NCBI GenBank assembly: GCA_951394045.1
Contig: OX595985.1
Location: forward strand, 4,588,001-4,652,000
DNA from: Nitzschia sp. DOCU1
Taxonomy: Eukaryota; Bacillariophyta; Bacillariophyceae; Bacillariales; Bacillariaceae
Direction: 5' to 3'
Length of the DNA stretch: 64,000 nt
Part shown: positions 19,601 through 30,373 of the stretch, piece after piece
Numbering within the stretch: position 1 is the first letter of the stretch
Layout of the letters: the number at the start of each line of letters is the position of its first letter
Made by a program: the position numbers and the translations under genes
Notes under the pieces: model-generated
The model's input: the letters and a program-made list of their open reading frames with translations, nothing else
Told to the model about the DNA's origin: nothing
Database searches by the model: none

Positions 19601-20610
19601 CTCTCGCTTACTTCATCGTCTTCGTGATCCTTTTCCTCGATGTCGTGCCTGTGCCTGCCACGGTCACGGTGACTTTTTCCGTCTTTATTATTATATTTGT
19701 TTCCGCCCTCAACGCGCTGCTTCTTTTCGCGTCGGGCATTGTAACCACAGTCAGAGGTATTATGGTTGTCCATCTTGCAGATGTGACACCATTTACCTTT
19801 GCGACTATTGTCAGAGTCGCGGTCCTGCCGGGTTCTTTTCTTTTCCGGGTGGCCGCTTCCAGAATCCTTGGGCCGCGACGGAAATCTGTTTCGATCGCGT
19901 CGCTCGTTTTGTTCCATGCGTCGGAACCGTTTCTTCAGGTCGTTGACCGGGATTTGCTTCGGGTCCGCCCCATTGGAGGTCAACTTGTCGTACCACGCTT
20001 GGGGTGCTGAACGCAGAATCAGTTTGCGGTACGCCTCCTCGGAGAGCGTGGGTTGGTCGTTTTCGGTGATCTGGTTTCCTTCGGCATCCAGATCAAGGGG
20101 GAAATATTTCAAGTCGGCAATCATCCGGTCGATTTCCGAGATGAATTGGTTGAAGGTCGCGCTTGCCGGCTTCCTCAGGGTCTCGAGGTAATCCACTTGG
20201 TCGGACCTTGGGGTGTCGCCGTTAAAGATATCGGCCTTGAGGTCCGCTAGGGTTGCCTCGAAGGCTGCGTCATCATCGTAGACGTACTCGTCTTTGTACC
20301 GCTCGAAGTCGTCCAGTGCCTTCCCAGACAAGCAGCTGGCGGTCACTCCAAACTTGCTTGGGCCATTACCACATGGCTTGCGAAGGAAAACATCTCGCAA
20401 TCGGGCTTCGAATTGGCACCAGAAGAGGGTGTTGTCGTCGCCGTACTCACCATCGTATACGGTGACTTTTTTCTCATGGGTCCCTCCGTTCGGGTTGGCT
20501 GGCTCGTCCCTCAACTCGAACTTGACCGTAGGACCTTTCAGAGTCTTGCGCTTGCCGTTGAAGTCGGTGCGCATCACTATGCTTGGGATCGAAAGTTGGT
20601 TGGGGGCCAT
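16660..20610 (-). CDS. Gypsy C gag-pol (gag, protease, RT, RNase H, integrase start)
   Basis: One long frame; start taken at ATG 20610 (MAPNQLSIPS), 50 bp inside the LTR. In order: gag with the knuckle CHICKMDNHNTSDC (about residue 275), protease ALLDSGSSSSF (about 455), reverse transcriptase with YLDDILL (about 810), RNase H with YTDASDYQLG (about 960), and integrase with the His/Cys zinc site (HPGTDRTEQ to CEECQ) and first acid in CVDLIGPY (about 1280). The frame then leaves the integrase through a frameshift and ends at 16660. Gag, protease, RT and RNase H look intact. The product would act in reverse transcription but lacks a full integrase. Confidence 0.93.
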   Translation of the reverse strand: MAPNQLSIPSIVMRTDFNGKRKTLKGPTVKFELRDEPANPNGGTHEKKVTVYDGEYGDDNTLFWCQFEARLRDVFLRKPCGNGPSKFGVTASCLSGKALDDFERYKDEYVYDDDAAFEATLADLKADIFNGDTPRSDQVDYLETLRKPASATFNQFISEIDRMIADLKYFPLDLDAEGNQITENDQPTLSEEAYRKLILRSAPQAWYDKLTSNGADPKQIPVNDLKKRFRRMEQNERRDRNRFPSRPKDSGSGHPEKKRTRQDRDSDNSRKGKWCHICKMDNHNTSDCGYNARREKKQRVEGGNKYNNKDGKSHRDRGRHRHDIEEKDHEDDEVSESSNSTRSSNHKRSAGRAKKRRNPAHKRNRTSDSNSESNYSSDDSESSYYKYFSALKENFLPQVLERERCYAISRRHTRYANPIQPGRIKTTKRRRKAALTVSILPEDHRMDPASANALLDSGSSSSFINASLVPRRYWRKCRPVAFDTKQGTFTSNHLVAVDIMLPELSTAKTARWTFYIDDSELDSTYQVLIGADFLEEMGIDIKYSNKTIEWDDAVAPMMTVEELEEPKDINHVHAMNDTDDKEASKPVRETAKRAQKILDTKYEKADLDDIVAKIKTLDAKQKKALLKLLKKYEPLFDGTLGDFECDPADFLVKPGHDEPYHAKSAFAVPHIHRATLKKEIDRLEELGVLRRAENSRHAYPTFIIPKKNGTVRFVSDFRKLNEKLLRKHTPPPTIADILHNLEGFQFATSLDLNMGYYTVRLTPKAQEMCTIITPWGKYAYQRLPMGVSSSSDIFQSKMMQLMQGLEHFVRTYLDDILLIGRDTFEAHLRDLETVLRRLEKAGLKVNAAKSTFFADQIEYLGFWLTRQGITPVRKKIQGIMDIAVPENRKQLRRFIGMVNFYRDMWRHRSHILAPLAELTSSKSKKFEWLPKHTAAFNAMKEAIARDVILAYPDFSKKFVIYTDASDYQLGAVIMQDGKPIAFYSRKLTEAQQKYTTTERELLSIVETLREFRSILLGYEIEIYTDHKNLTFESFTSDRVHRWRMYVEEFGPAIHYIKGKANTVADALSRMTLIPAKDAEGRGGNARDNTNPSDEPEVSVAAPTLHAIQTRRERKLTQKAKTFFEQLKEKEKERPSKRQRTKQASAEVTLEQVVPIRYDVIAAHQWKDAELLQKLETKSNYTVRNKGSHRIIFKDDKIPVPETLRRPLIEWYHTNLCHPGTDRTEQTIRRSFTWKNVRRDVRRHTKNCEECQRLKTKTTKYGHLPAKKAEYVPWRKLCVDLIGPYKVQDGKGHVHELLALTMIDIMVRDMRNTKQRK

Positions 20611-20646
20611 GGTGGGCAACAAAGAAGGTTTCGAAAGAAATCCGTG

Positions 20647-20658
20647 CGTGAATTCACG
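20647..20658 (-). other. Perfect 12-bp palindrome at the primer-binding position of gypsy C
   Basis: CGTGAATTCACG, one base inside the 5' LTR. No TGG-starting tRNA complement is present at this place. Confidence 0.7.
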
Positions 20659-20659
20659 G

Positions 20660-20842
20660 TGCACTACGCTAGCGATGAAAAGTAGATGTAGGTGAAAATA
20701 ATAAGTCTATTGTAAAAGTAGATCTATCGAGCTCTTCTAGCTGGACGGATCTTTCTATAGATATCGGCATTGGGTCGCCACGTCAGGGGCGACGAATGTT
20801 GAATCGTGCGTCCAGTCCCGAGGGGACAGCGGGCGTATTGCA
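20660..20842 (-). repeat. 5' LTR of gypsy C
   Basis: 183 bp, pair of 15809-15991. Confidence 0.93.
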
Positions 20843-20847
20843 GCCTT

Positions 20848-21926
20848 ATGAAGCAGTGAGTGTCTCCCCGATGGCACCTCGAGGAAAAGGAGGAATGCCG
20901 TTCTATTGGGTGGACCCCATTGCAACTATGGCGACTCGGCTTGGAAAGCAGGTATCCGTTGGGCACAGGTTTTCCAAATGTAGCAATCTGATGCTCCTGA
21001 TTTTTGCTCTTGCGCCATGGGCAATGTTCCCGGACCCTCACGATGCCAGTTTTCGACTTGCCCAACACGAGTATTGACTGCCGCCTGGACCCAGTGCTTG
21101 CAAAATAGAAAGCTCGTATCCCGGAGCTGGCAGGAAAAGATGTAGTGGCAAGGACAAGAAAAAATCCCACCACAGATCATCCTCTTGTGTGCTTTTCCAC
21201 GTACGCAAAGCAGCATGCGCAAATATCTTGTGCAGGCCTCTAAAGCAAGGCAGATTCCAACGTGGTGGTGTGCTATGGCGTGCCATGTAGGAACTATCCA
21301 AGTGCACGGTTTTGATTCAAGGTCAGTGCCCTAGCAGTCGCATGCTACTTGGCCATGCCATGCCCTGGGCCAGGCCAAGGAATAATCATTCAATGAGTCT
21401 TTTTGTGCAGAACGAGTAAATCCGGGGGAAATCATCAGTCAATCCTTGAAACCTGGTGCCGAGGAAGCCATTTTGCAGCAAAATCGTCTTGACGAGTACA
21501 TTTTTCAATTTGGATTGGCCTTGAACCACCAACAAGTGCATAATGCAACTTCATCCTAGCACTATTCAAACCTGTTATCTGAAATGGTTTTGTATGGTTG
21601 CCTCCCAATACAATTATCATGCTACAAGAAGCGGGACTTCATTAAAACTTGGAAACCGGCAGCGGGGCATGCTAGAATTGTTTGATAGAGCGTGTTAATT
21701 TGCGGGAGAGCCAATTACCGCCAATTTCAAAACCTTGAGGGTCCAATGATGAGAATTGGGTTTGCCTGCCTCACATTGTGGCGTGGCCATCACAGGGACG
21801 ACACTGGACGAGGATTCGTAATTGTACAAGAAGACGTTTAGTTGTTGTGTTGGTTCCTATGTTTGTATTGGGTGTAAACAGGGCCACGTAACATGGACCC
21901 GCAGACTCAGAAGAAGCTAGCATACT
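20848..21926. other. No recognisable gene between gypsy C and the MATH/ankyrin gene
   Basis: Small ORFs on both strands carry no motif. The last part would be the 3' UTR of the gene ending at 21927. Confidence 0.4.
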
Positions 21927-24900
21927 TTAGTAGCCAAAGTGGCTCCGTCGCGGCTGCAAGCCACCTATAGATGATGATGATCCCGTACTGGGACCACCGA
22001 TTCCCATAAGGCTGATTGCCTCGATATCGATTTCTCCGTTTGAGTTGTGATTGTTCGGCTGGTGGGAGAACAAATCGTCCATATTCAAGTTTCCCAACAT
22101 TCCAGAAACCACGTCTGCGGTTCCGTGATCATCCTCCCCGCCATCGTCCACCAAATCAAACAAGCGTCCTCGGGCAGGTCGGGACGATCGACCACCATGA
22201 GAAGCGTTTGAGAATGCCCCGCCGATTGAGCTCCCTCCGAAACCCCCAAAATCTCCGCTGATCGGCGCCCCGAAATCCGGAAGGAGATTGCTTTGGTTAG
22301 GCAATGGCGAAACAGGAGGAGCCTGAGGGTGTTGAAAGAAATTAGAGCCGTGAACCCCGCCGACAAGAAAGTTTTTGGCCCGACTAGCCGCTGGGACAAA
22401 CTCCGGCGCTGAGAATGACATCTCCGACATGATAGGGATCGATGGCTCCTCTCTGCTCGACGAGGAAAAGTCTGAACTTCTCCTCATGGATCGAAGAACC
22501 TCGCTAACGAGACGATCTGAGAACACATGGTGACTTTTCCCGGTATTGTTCTGAAGTATCACAAAAAGGCTGCCACTTGAGCTATCTTGGAGCACACCGT
22601 TCGTCTTGTTGAGAAAAACATGCTGCAGCGGTGCCAGTTCGTCCACCCGACTAACGATATCCGTACGGTCCCGTAATCGTGGCTCCAAGGTGCAAAGATC
22701 ACCGAACGTTGGGTTTGCCCTTCCGTCGAGAAAGCACTCCGCACGCAGAAAGGCAATGAAGGACAGACCTACACGTCCATTCTCTGCAAGGTCGAGGAGA
22801 TCAATCATTCGATGAATATATCTCGAAGCAACCATATTATCGAGAGGTACAGTTATCACCACGGCGCCTCCGTGCCTCAACAAGACTTCGTCACTGCCTT
22901 CGTTACTACTGAAAGGTGCAATACCACCAAATGCTGCATCCACGTCCACGAATTGGCCCCAGAAAATATTTCCACTTGTTGCCGACATGGGATCACACCA
23001 CACTTCAGCTGTGACCCCAGCCTTCATCGAAAGTGTCGACAAAGTAGCAGAAGGGAGGATGAAATCCATCATCGTGTCCACGGTAATTAACTGCTGCGTT
23101 TCGTAACGAATCTGCGCGGAAAAAACTGAGCTCAGAAATCTTCCAGGTAAGCCGGTGTACCGCTCGCGGAGTTTATTGAATAGCAACCCGGAAACAAGCA
23201 CCTGCGCTCGATCAGCCCAGTCGAGAACGATTGATGCAGGATGACCAGAACCGTTTCGCATGGTTTCGGAGGCCTTCATGCCAATGATCCCATCGTTCCA
23301 ATCAGGTTGCAATTGATCCTCCATCCTTCCACGGAACTCGGCAACTTCTTTTGCCAAGTTGTGGCACAAAAGAGCGATGGTGGAGCCAGCCTCCTTGAGC
23401 GCTTCCATGCTGACCAACGAGTATGCCGCGGCAGGAGCGTTCATGCCCTTGCGATTCTCCGAGATGAACTGCCGCTGGAAAAACGCCGTCAATTTCTCAA
23501 AATCGGTCCAGCTTGGGATGACACAATCCAAGAAGCTCGTAGATTCGTGCGCAGCGCGTACCATCCAACGATAGAGCACTTTCTTAATCGTTGCTTCGTC
23601 GATCGCACCAAGGGCCGCAGACGCAGACCTTGCCATGGCGCATCTTTGAAGCAGCTCCGATACCTTGTTCCGGCGAAATAGTGCAACAGCGGGGACATCA
23701 ATCCCTTTTCCATTGAACAACGAGGGCGAAAAACCATTTAGAATGGGCTCCGACTTCGTATACGACATGGACATAGGAGCAGGAGGATTCATCAAGTCAC
23801 TACCAAATGCGCCGAAGGGGCTTGACGGAGATGCTGAAGAAAAAAGTTCTGACGGTTGAGGTACATCACGCTGAGGGGTTAGGAAGCTCGACAATGTCGC
23901 TGGAGCAGCAGCAGATGATGTGTTGCTTCCCGAGGAAATTGGAGCAACAATAGGCTTCGGAGGAGTCTGCTTCGTTTCTGAGGCCGCAGTGGGAACAGCA
24001 GAAGGTACAACAGGCTTCGTTTCCCAGCCCCTGTTCTTCCCAATAGGCTTAGGGGCCGAGGGAGCTGTGGCCGCCTGCGATTTTGCGGCCGTAGCCACGG
24101 CGCTTTTTGATTGGTTTTGTCGGGCCGCCTGCGGCGCCACATGTGCTCCGGTGACTTGGCGGGGCGGGACTGCCGTCGCCGTAGTGTTAGGTTGACGCCG
24201 TGGTGGTTTAGTAAGAGCTGATTTCAACTTCTTGTCGTTCGTGGAGGCACCGTGGTTTGAAGGTGTAGTCTCTGGTTGCGCTGCATTCTTCTTTTGCAGC
24301 TCCTTCTTCCTCTGCTCTTCGCGTTGCTGCTGTTCTATCTTCTGTTTCTCCAACAGACGCTTTCGCGCATCCTCTTCCTCCTTTCTCTTTTGGGCAAGGA
24401 GACGCTCGCGCTCCGCACGTTCCTTTGCCTCCTTTTCTTCGCGTTCCTTCCGTAGCTTTTCTTCGCGATCCCGCTCCTCAGCGAGACGCTTCTCCTCTTG
24501 CTCCTTCTTCTGCTGCCGTTCCCGCTCCTTCTTCTTCCGCTTCTTAGCCGACTTCTTGCTCGCTTCCTGTTCATGCTTTTGACGCTCCGCATCCTCCAAT
24601 TCCAATTCTAACAACAGAGCCTTTTCGGCAGCCTTGGCCTCCTGTTCCGCACTTGCCTTCTTTTTCTTGTTTTTCTTCTTAGGCTTACTGCCAGATCCGC
24701 CTTGACCGCTGGCGGTTTCCTTTTCGGACTCAACCTGAGCAGCTTCAGATTCGACCATCGACGCAACAATATTCTCGTCGCCGCGATCTATCTCATCGTC
24801 GCCGTCACTGTCCACGAGACTAATATCCTTTCCTTCGCGCTGACGTTGCTTGATTCTCAAGTTGATGAGCAAGCGTGCTCTCTGCACCTTTTTCCGGTCA

Positions 24901-27092
24901 CGAGAGCAACGAGGAATGCTAGCATTGTACTCCGTGACCATATCCACTGCTGCATCAATCAGATTTTGCTCCACCAAAATGCTCAATGCAGTATCGCCCT
25001 TTTTTGTCGTGACAGTGTGATCTGCCCCATGCTTCAAAAGGAGCTCGACTGTATCTGGTAGCCCCTTTGTCGCAGCCTGCAATAGCGCACTCAATGTGGG
25101 ATCTTCCTCCTCGGTCGGAGCACCCTCTTCCAATAACAACTTGAGCACGTCATTGTGGCCCTTGTAGGCAGCAATACTTAGCGGACTCCAACCGGTGTCG
25201 GTGCACTTGCAAGGGTCAGCTCCAGCCTTGAGTAGAGCCTCAACTGCCCCAGCCTGGCCATGATTAGCCGCTGTCAAAAGTGGGGTTTCACGCCACTTAT
25301 TGAGGGCATGGACATCAGCGTTGTTGGCCAGCAAAAGCTTTACGGCGGCCAAATGACCAGGCTTCGACCCTGCACACGCCTTGTGTAGAGGCGTAGATGC
25401 ATCTTCTGTAACACGACAATTGACTGGGGCACCATCTTTGAGCAGGAGTTGGACAATATCATCATAGCCCTAATGTGAAAAAGTATGTCAGAATGATTGT
25501 GAGCACAGAAATCAAGCCGACCTCCAGTGCCACTTGCTGCTCACCTTGTGGGCCGCGAAGGTCAAGGCAGACCATCCGGCTTCGCTGCACAAACCAGGAT
25601 CGGCACCATGCTTCAATAGAGCTTCCACAGCTGATCGATGGCCATTGTTAGCAGCAATTAACAAAGGAGTCTCGCGCCATTTGTTGCACGCGTTTCCGTC
25701 GGCTCCTTTCTCAAGCAGAAGCTGTAGCACTCGCATACTCCCGCTATTCGCCGTATGGTTCCTATTTTTCTTGTGTCCAGCGTCACCTCTCCCGTTGTCA
25801 GAATCGTCATCTTCATCTTCATCGTCGTCATCCTCATCTTCTTCTTCGTCGTCATCGTCATCTCCTGTGCTCGTGCTGCAAGCCGTGTGAAGTGGCGTAT
25901 ACAAATCATCTTTGAACTGGCAATTAACGCTGGCTCCTTGATCCAAACACAACTGAACCGCTTCAGGCTTTCCTTCTTCTACGGCACATTTCAAGTAAAG
26001 TTCAGCATCTTCAAGGTCGATGCTGACCGAACTACTCTTGACAGTGACACTTGCTCTTACGACAAGTGAGTCGTTTTGAACAAAACCTTCTTGCTGAATT
26101 CTGTCACTCGTTATGAATTGCGACCATCCCCAATCGATAGCTTTAGGGCACAACTTGAAGGTTTTGTCCGGATTACGCTTTGCGTATGATAAATTTGGAC
26201 CTGTTGGGTGTTCTAGGGTGAGGACGTAGCTAACAGCCTTTTTCCAGCCAAAAGGCAAATCGTCTGCATCCGCAACCTGACGAGAGACAAAGGTTAGACG
26301 ACACGGAACGCCGGGCTACCATGCAGGGACTTCCCCGTGTGCTCTATCTTTTGATCATACCTGCAGGAACAAGCTCAGATGGTGGTTGCTAGCCCTTCCG
26401 TTTCCGTTGACATAGACAATCAAACGCCAACGATTCCCAAATTCGTCTACGGTCGTAGCCGAATATTCCGCCTTTTTGCATCCCGAGTCGCGCTTCTGGC
26501 TGTAGTTGGTGATGGTATGGGTAAATTCGCATGTGGATTGAGTTGCTTGTGGTTTCCATGGCACCTCATGATCGTCGCCCGTATCATCGTCCACGTCATC
26601 GTCTCCATCGTCTGGGTTGACGGCCTCCAAGGCCGGTAAGCCGTCCATATCGTCCTCATCGTTCGATCCGCCGCTACCGCTGCCTCCCGCCTTTGCAGAT
26701 TGTGATTGCAGAGCCTGCCGCTGGGACTGCTGACTACGTTTATATGGAGGATCTCCGTCCGGATCGATCGCAGACGAGGAAACCGAATCCGCCGCTGGGT
26801 CGAGATCACCGTCAGTAGCTTGCTCCACTAGCGGGCTGGACGAGGCTCCAGAGTTCGAGGTTGCGTTGGAGCTGGATATCAATGATGACGCCGACACGGA
26901 GCTGTCAGCGGCAGCTGATTGCCCATTTCCTACCAGGGGAGAAGAGCTGGAGGGAGTGCTCGGACTGGCACTGGTCGATGCGGCTTCTAGTTGCTCCGCT
27001 TCAGGTTGCTTTGCGTCCAACAGAGCCGCCGGTTCACTTCCAGCACTTGCGGCGGCCATCTCGCTGGTGCTGCTTCCTGTACGCCAGCGCAT
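21927..27092 (-). CDS. MATH + ankyrin-repeat + coiled-coil protein with PCIF1-like C-terminus, three exons
   Basis: Exons 27092-26361, 26276-25545 and 25469-21927. The introns (84 and 75 bp) have GT at the donor and TAG/CAG at the acceptor and keep the frame, giving about 1668 residues. After a Ser/Ala-rich start, a MATH (TRAF-like) domain covers about 178-330: FTHTITNYS, WRLIVYVNGNG, HLSLFLQ across intron 1, then DDLPFGW and DSLVVRASV. Ankyrin repeats follow to about 680 (TPLLIAANNGH, TPLLTAANHGQ, LSIAAYKGH), interrupted by an Asp/Glu run. About 750-890 is a Lys/Glu-rich coiled coil, then Pro/Ala linker. About 1080-1470 resembles the PCIF1 cap-adenosine methyltransferase region: RYETQQL, QFVDVDAAFGG, LSFIAFL and SLFVILQNNTG fit its conserved blocks, but the catalytic NPPF is absent. 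Likely a cytosolic or nuclear scaffold. The methyltransferase link is inference. Confidence 0.85.
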
Positions 27093-27980
27093 AGTTTCTA
27101 TGTGTTGTGTTTCGCCCTTTCAATCGATCGACGCTGAAGCAACGAGAAAGCAAGTAAAAAGCGCGCCAGTAGAGGAAAAGGAGAAATCTAATGTGAGAAA
27201 CAAAGAACGACAAATCAGGCCCCTTCTTCAGAGTGTTTTTCAGCCTTTTCTAATGCCCGACGGTCATTTCCAGCCTCCGCAGTACGCTCGAAACACATCC
27301 AGAGATCCTCCTCCACATGTCATCCGTCTGCCACCACCCTCATCCAGAGTACGTAAGTTTCAGTACCAAGGCTACGTGTCGGGCTCGTCTGTCGTTCTGT
27401 CCGCCAAGGTTTCGGGAACGTTGGATCTCCCAACATTGCCCCAGTTCCTTCAATGGCTGTAGGTCATGATTTCGCAAACGATCAACGCAAGGGTCTCCAA
27501 CAAAGCCTACACGACGACTCTCTGCAGTTTGACGATCGAAAAACGATTGAAATTCGACGAAAATCACCATTGTTGTCCTTACATTTTAGGATTTTTGTGA
27601 TTGACTTCGGGTACCACCACACAGACAGCGACGAACGACGAAATCGCGGAACTTCATCGTGCCGCAGCGTCGTGGTCCCATGGCCAGACACCTCGCCTGA
27701 CGAGGAGCAGACTGTCGTTGGTACAGTTTCTACGTGGCGTCACGTGGGAAGAACCGACGAAGGACTGTTGAAACCAGCTCCATACGAACGTTGTCGAACA
27801 GCGAACGGCGAGGAGTGAGTCAGTCATCCGCATCCGTCTTGCTTTCAGTTTTTGCTTCAGTGCCTGTGCTCGTCTCATCACGTCATAGCATACTCTCAAC
27901 AACAAACTTGTCACAATAACCTTACACGTAATACGTACTTCCTGCAAACCAGTATTGTCCTGCGGTAGAATCCTGCTAGC
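27093..27980. other. Shared upstream region of two divergent genes
   Basis: 888 bp between the start of the minus-strand MATH/ankyrin gene and the plus-strand gene at 27981. It must hold the promoters of both. An ORF at 27453-27818 (plus, 121 codons) has no recognisable feature. No clear TATA box could be fixed. Confidence 0.45.
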
Positions 27981-28457
27981 ATGTCCTCGAACATCTTAAC
28001 TCCACCTGAAGTACGAATCGGCTTTGAGAATGACTCGTTCGATGAGGTTCACGCATCGTTGGAACGCCTGGTGTCTGGTAGCGCGGACGCTCTAGAGACC
28101 CTTGCCGTTGGACACCAGCAGTACCTTCAACTCGACGAAATATCAACCAAGAAGAAAAATCAGGAGGACCCATCAATATGGAAGCTGCTCAAGCAGCTAC
28201 ACGCCCCGAAGATTAAACGTATCGATTTCCACTTTCACTACCGAATCGTCTCGGACAAAGATGAGAGTCGCCACGAAAAATCGAGGCAGAAATTGCAAAT
28301 GATGGTTACAAAATTGGCAGGGCGACTTCAGAAGAATATGGAACAGCGACGTGATTTCCGGCAAGTATCGGTTGATGGCACTTCAAATCGTGTCGAGGAA
28401 CCAATGGAAGCAGTTGTGACTGGCGCGGCATCTGTGCTCTTTGCAGATACTGCGTAG
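27981..28457 (+). CDS. Small hypothetical protein, 158 residues
   Basis: ATG at 27981 (MSSNILTPPEVRIGFENDSF), stop at 28455-28457. Charged and mostly helical; the middle (PKIKRIDFHFHYRI) has alternating hydrophobic residues like a short beta strand, and the part after it is Lys/Arg/Gln-rich. No signal peptide or membrane segment. Not recognised. Divergently oriented to the MATH/ankyrin gene. Confidence 0.5.
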   Translation: MSSNILTPPEVRIGFENDSFDEVHASLERLVSGSADALETLAVGHQQYLQLDEISTKKKNQEDPSIWKLLKQLHAPKIKRIDFHFHYRIVSDKDESRHEKSRQKLQMMVTKLAGRLQKNMEQRRDFRQVSVDGTSNRVEEPMEAVVTGAASVLFADTA

Positions 28458-29150
28458 CAGGCATTCGGGGGGAAGTAATTGTCATACCTGTCCATGTGCT
28501 ATCAAAAACAGAATTTTGACGGTGGACGAGGCGAGGCTATACTATTCAATAGGGAGTTTAGCAAAAAAGAATGGTTCAATTTGGCTCATCATTCTCGACT
28601 TCTTGCACCTGCTTTAAACTGTTCCTGAGGGGGGTGCAAAACGACCGTGGCGGTGCCTATTATGGAACCACCTGACCTACCAGCAAGCTAGTACTATAGG
28701 AGTACTACAAGAAGGAGAAATTCCGGTAGTTAAGTTAGAATGGCGGCTGGCAGCACTTTGAGTAGGGTCATGGTAGAGAACCTTTTCATTCGCTCTCGTA
28801 GCATACAGGTATCATACACATCCATCACTACGTTGGTACTGCAAAAAAATGCAACGATATGCAACTCCGTAGATTCAGTACTAAGCCCACGTACGTACAA
28901 AAGCCTACGGACCTTATGGTGTCTTGTGGGTGTGCCGATACGACGACGCCATCGGAAAAACCCAAGTCTTTTCTTGTTGGCAACAATATCGGCGGCGACG
29001 ACCAGTCCTCCTATAGGGATGACAATGATGACCAGTGAACAAATAACAGTTACCTTGATGAAGCATGCCTCTGGCTAGGACTGAGCGAAGTAGCTACAAT
29101 AGCAGCAGTCAAGCCGAGACCAGGGTTCTCAACAGCTGTAAACAACGCTG
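28458..29150. other. No recognisable gene upstream of the AAA remnant
   Basis: Plus-strand ORF 28740-29078 lacks motifs. Part may be decayed N-terminal sequence of the AAA-type gene that follows. Confidence 0.35.
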
Positions 29151-30036
29151 ATGTCCTCACCCGCGCTCGAGGCGGAGGAAGGCAACGATCCTCGGTCAGT
29201 AACATTGACCGAGCATGATTCCCAGCAAGCCCCCATGAGTCTACATAGCGCATCCAGTCTGTCCATGTCTTCACTCGCCATCACTCCTCGGGATACTGAT
29301 GCTGGGGCTACAAATGGTGCAAGTGACGATTTCCTGAAATCGTTGTCCACTCATGGCTTCAGTGGCATACTCATCAATCCTTCAAATGCTTTACAAAACA
29401 AGGACAGCATGATGAAGATGCTCGTAAGCTAGTCGCAGAGCTTCCCTATCCCACCTACCAAATTGACGAAAAGGCAATGATCTGAGTGATTTGACAATTG
29501 ACAAGCTGGGTTTTACTTCTTTGAAGAATTGGATGTATGGAAGATCGCAAGAAATGGCTCAACTACAAAGCATCTGGGACAATCAATGCAATGCTAGTAG
29601 CGATGGACAACAGCAACGACGAGAGTTTATTGTCATCAAGGGGTTCATCCGTATCATTTCCTCGCACTTTGAGCCACTTATAATGGTCCTTGATGATTTA
29701 CAATGGGCCGACGCTTCATCCTTACAGTTTCTTTGGACTGATTCGCAGACACCCAAGCTTGTGATTGTAGCCATTTATTGCTCCCAAGAAGTAGTCGACG
29801 AGACCCATGTGCTCCATAAATGCTTGGTCCAGTTAGAAGCTAAGGCGCAACAAGCAGACTCTGGAGACTTTTTCATCACGACCATCGAAATCGGAATTTT
29901 CAATGTAGCTACCATTCACGAAGTCATCAAAGACCTGTTATCCGTGGACGACGACTCAAGTCAACGAGTGTTTCATCTGGCGCAACTCTGCCACAAAAAG
30001 ACACTGGCATCAAAGATTAAAAACTCTATACTGTAG
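29151..30036 (+). pseudogene. AAA_16/STAND-type ATPase remnant without Walker A
   Basis: The frame 29491-30036 carries blocks of the large AAA_16 ATPases common in diatoms: LTIDKLGFTSL, MYGRSQEMAQLQ, REFIVIKG, then directly FIRIISSHFEPLIMVLDDLQWADASSL (Walker B in VLDDLQWAD), ITTIEIG and LLSVDDDS, ending in CHKKTLASK and a stop. Between IVIKG and FIRII the Walker A loop (GxxGxGKT) and the following region are absent, probably by internal deletion. An upstream ORF (29151-29432) plus an out-of-frame ELPYPTYQIDE look like the preceding part of the same gene. ATP could not be bound, so this is a pseudogene. The parent family often links the ATPase to kinase or cyclase domains, not seen here. Confidence 0.75.
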
Positions 30037-30373
30037 CTACATCGTCAAGGTAGTATCTTCTAACTGGCTAGCATGCACTCTTTGCTGCTTTGATAGTAGC
30101 TAGCTATGATAGTAGACAGAAAGAGAAGAAGTTAGGGGGTACGGATGGCGGGGACGACTCGTCGCAATTTGGCAGTATGCCGTTTGCCTTTTCATCATCA
30201 CATACACCTACATTCGGTTGCATTTTCTTTGGGCCCCGTGCTATTTTTCCGCGATAGGGTTGTATTTACGTGGATCAGAATGCAACTCCACATGCTATCA
30301 TACTTCTGTAGCATTTCAGTACCCCAGCTTCGCTCTATTCGATGGTTGGCATTGCTCATGCTGATTCCGTCTA
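30037..30373. other. No gene recognised
   Basis: Short repeats of GCTAGC/GTAGCTAGCTATGATAGTA near 30066-30115. An ORF over the rest has no motif. Confidence 0.4.

Larger units (their letters stand above)
15809..20842 (-). mobile_element. Complete Ty3/gypsy element (family C), target duplication GCCTT
   Basis: Two 183-bp LTRs (15809-15991 and 20660-20842), each TGCACTACG...GTATTGCA, enclose one gag-pol region on the minus strand. GCCTT precedes the left LTR (15804-15808) and follows the right one (20843-20847): a 5-bp target duplication. The LTRs differ at about two positions (AGCTCTATCAAG against AGATCTATCGAG), so the insertion is fairly recent but not brand new. The integrase frame is broken. 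Confidence 0.95.

Noticed and set aside
19528..20695. Several plus-strand ORFs of 60-160 codons
   Set aside because: Antisense to gypsy C gag.
25513..25544. Extension of exon 2 of the MATH/ankyrin gene to the next stop
   Set aside because: A GT donor after HK and a TAG acceptor before GYDD restore an unbroken ankyrin repeat, so the extension is intronic.
26866..27462. 198-codon plus-strand ORF
   Set aside because: Antisense to the first exon of the MATH/ankyrin gene, whose frame and splice sites are convincing.
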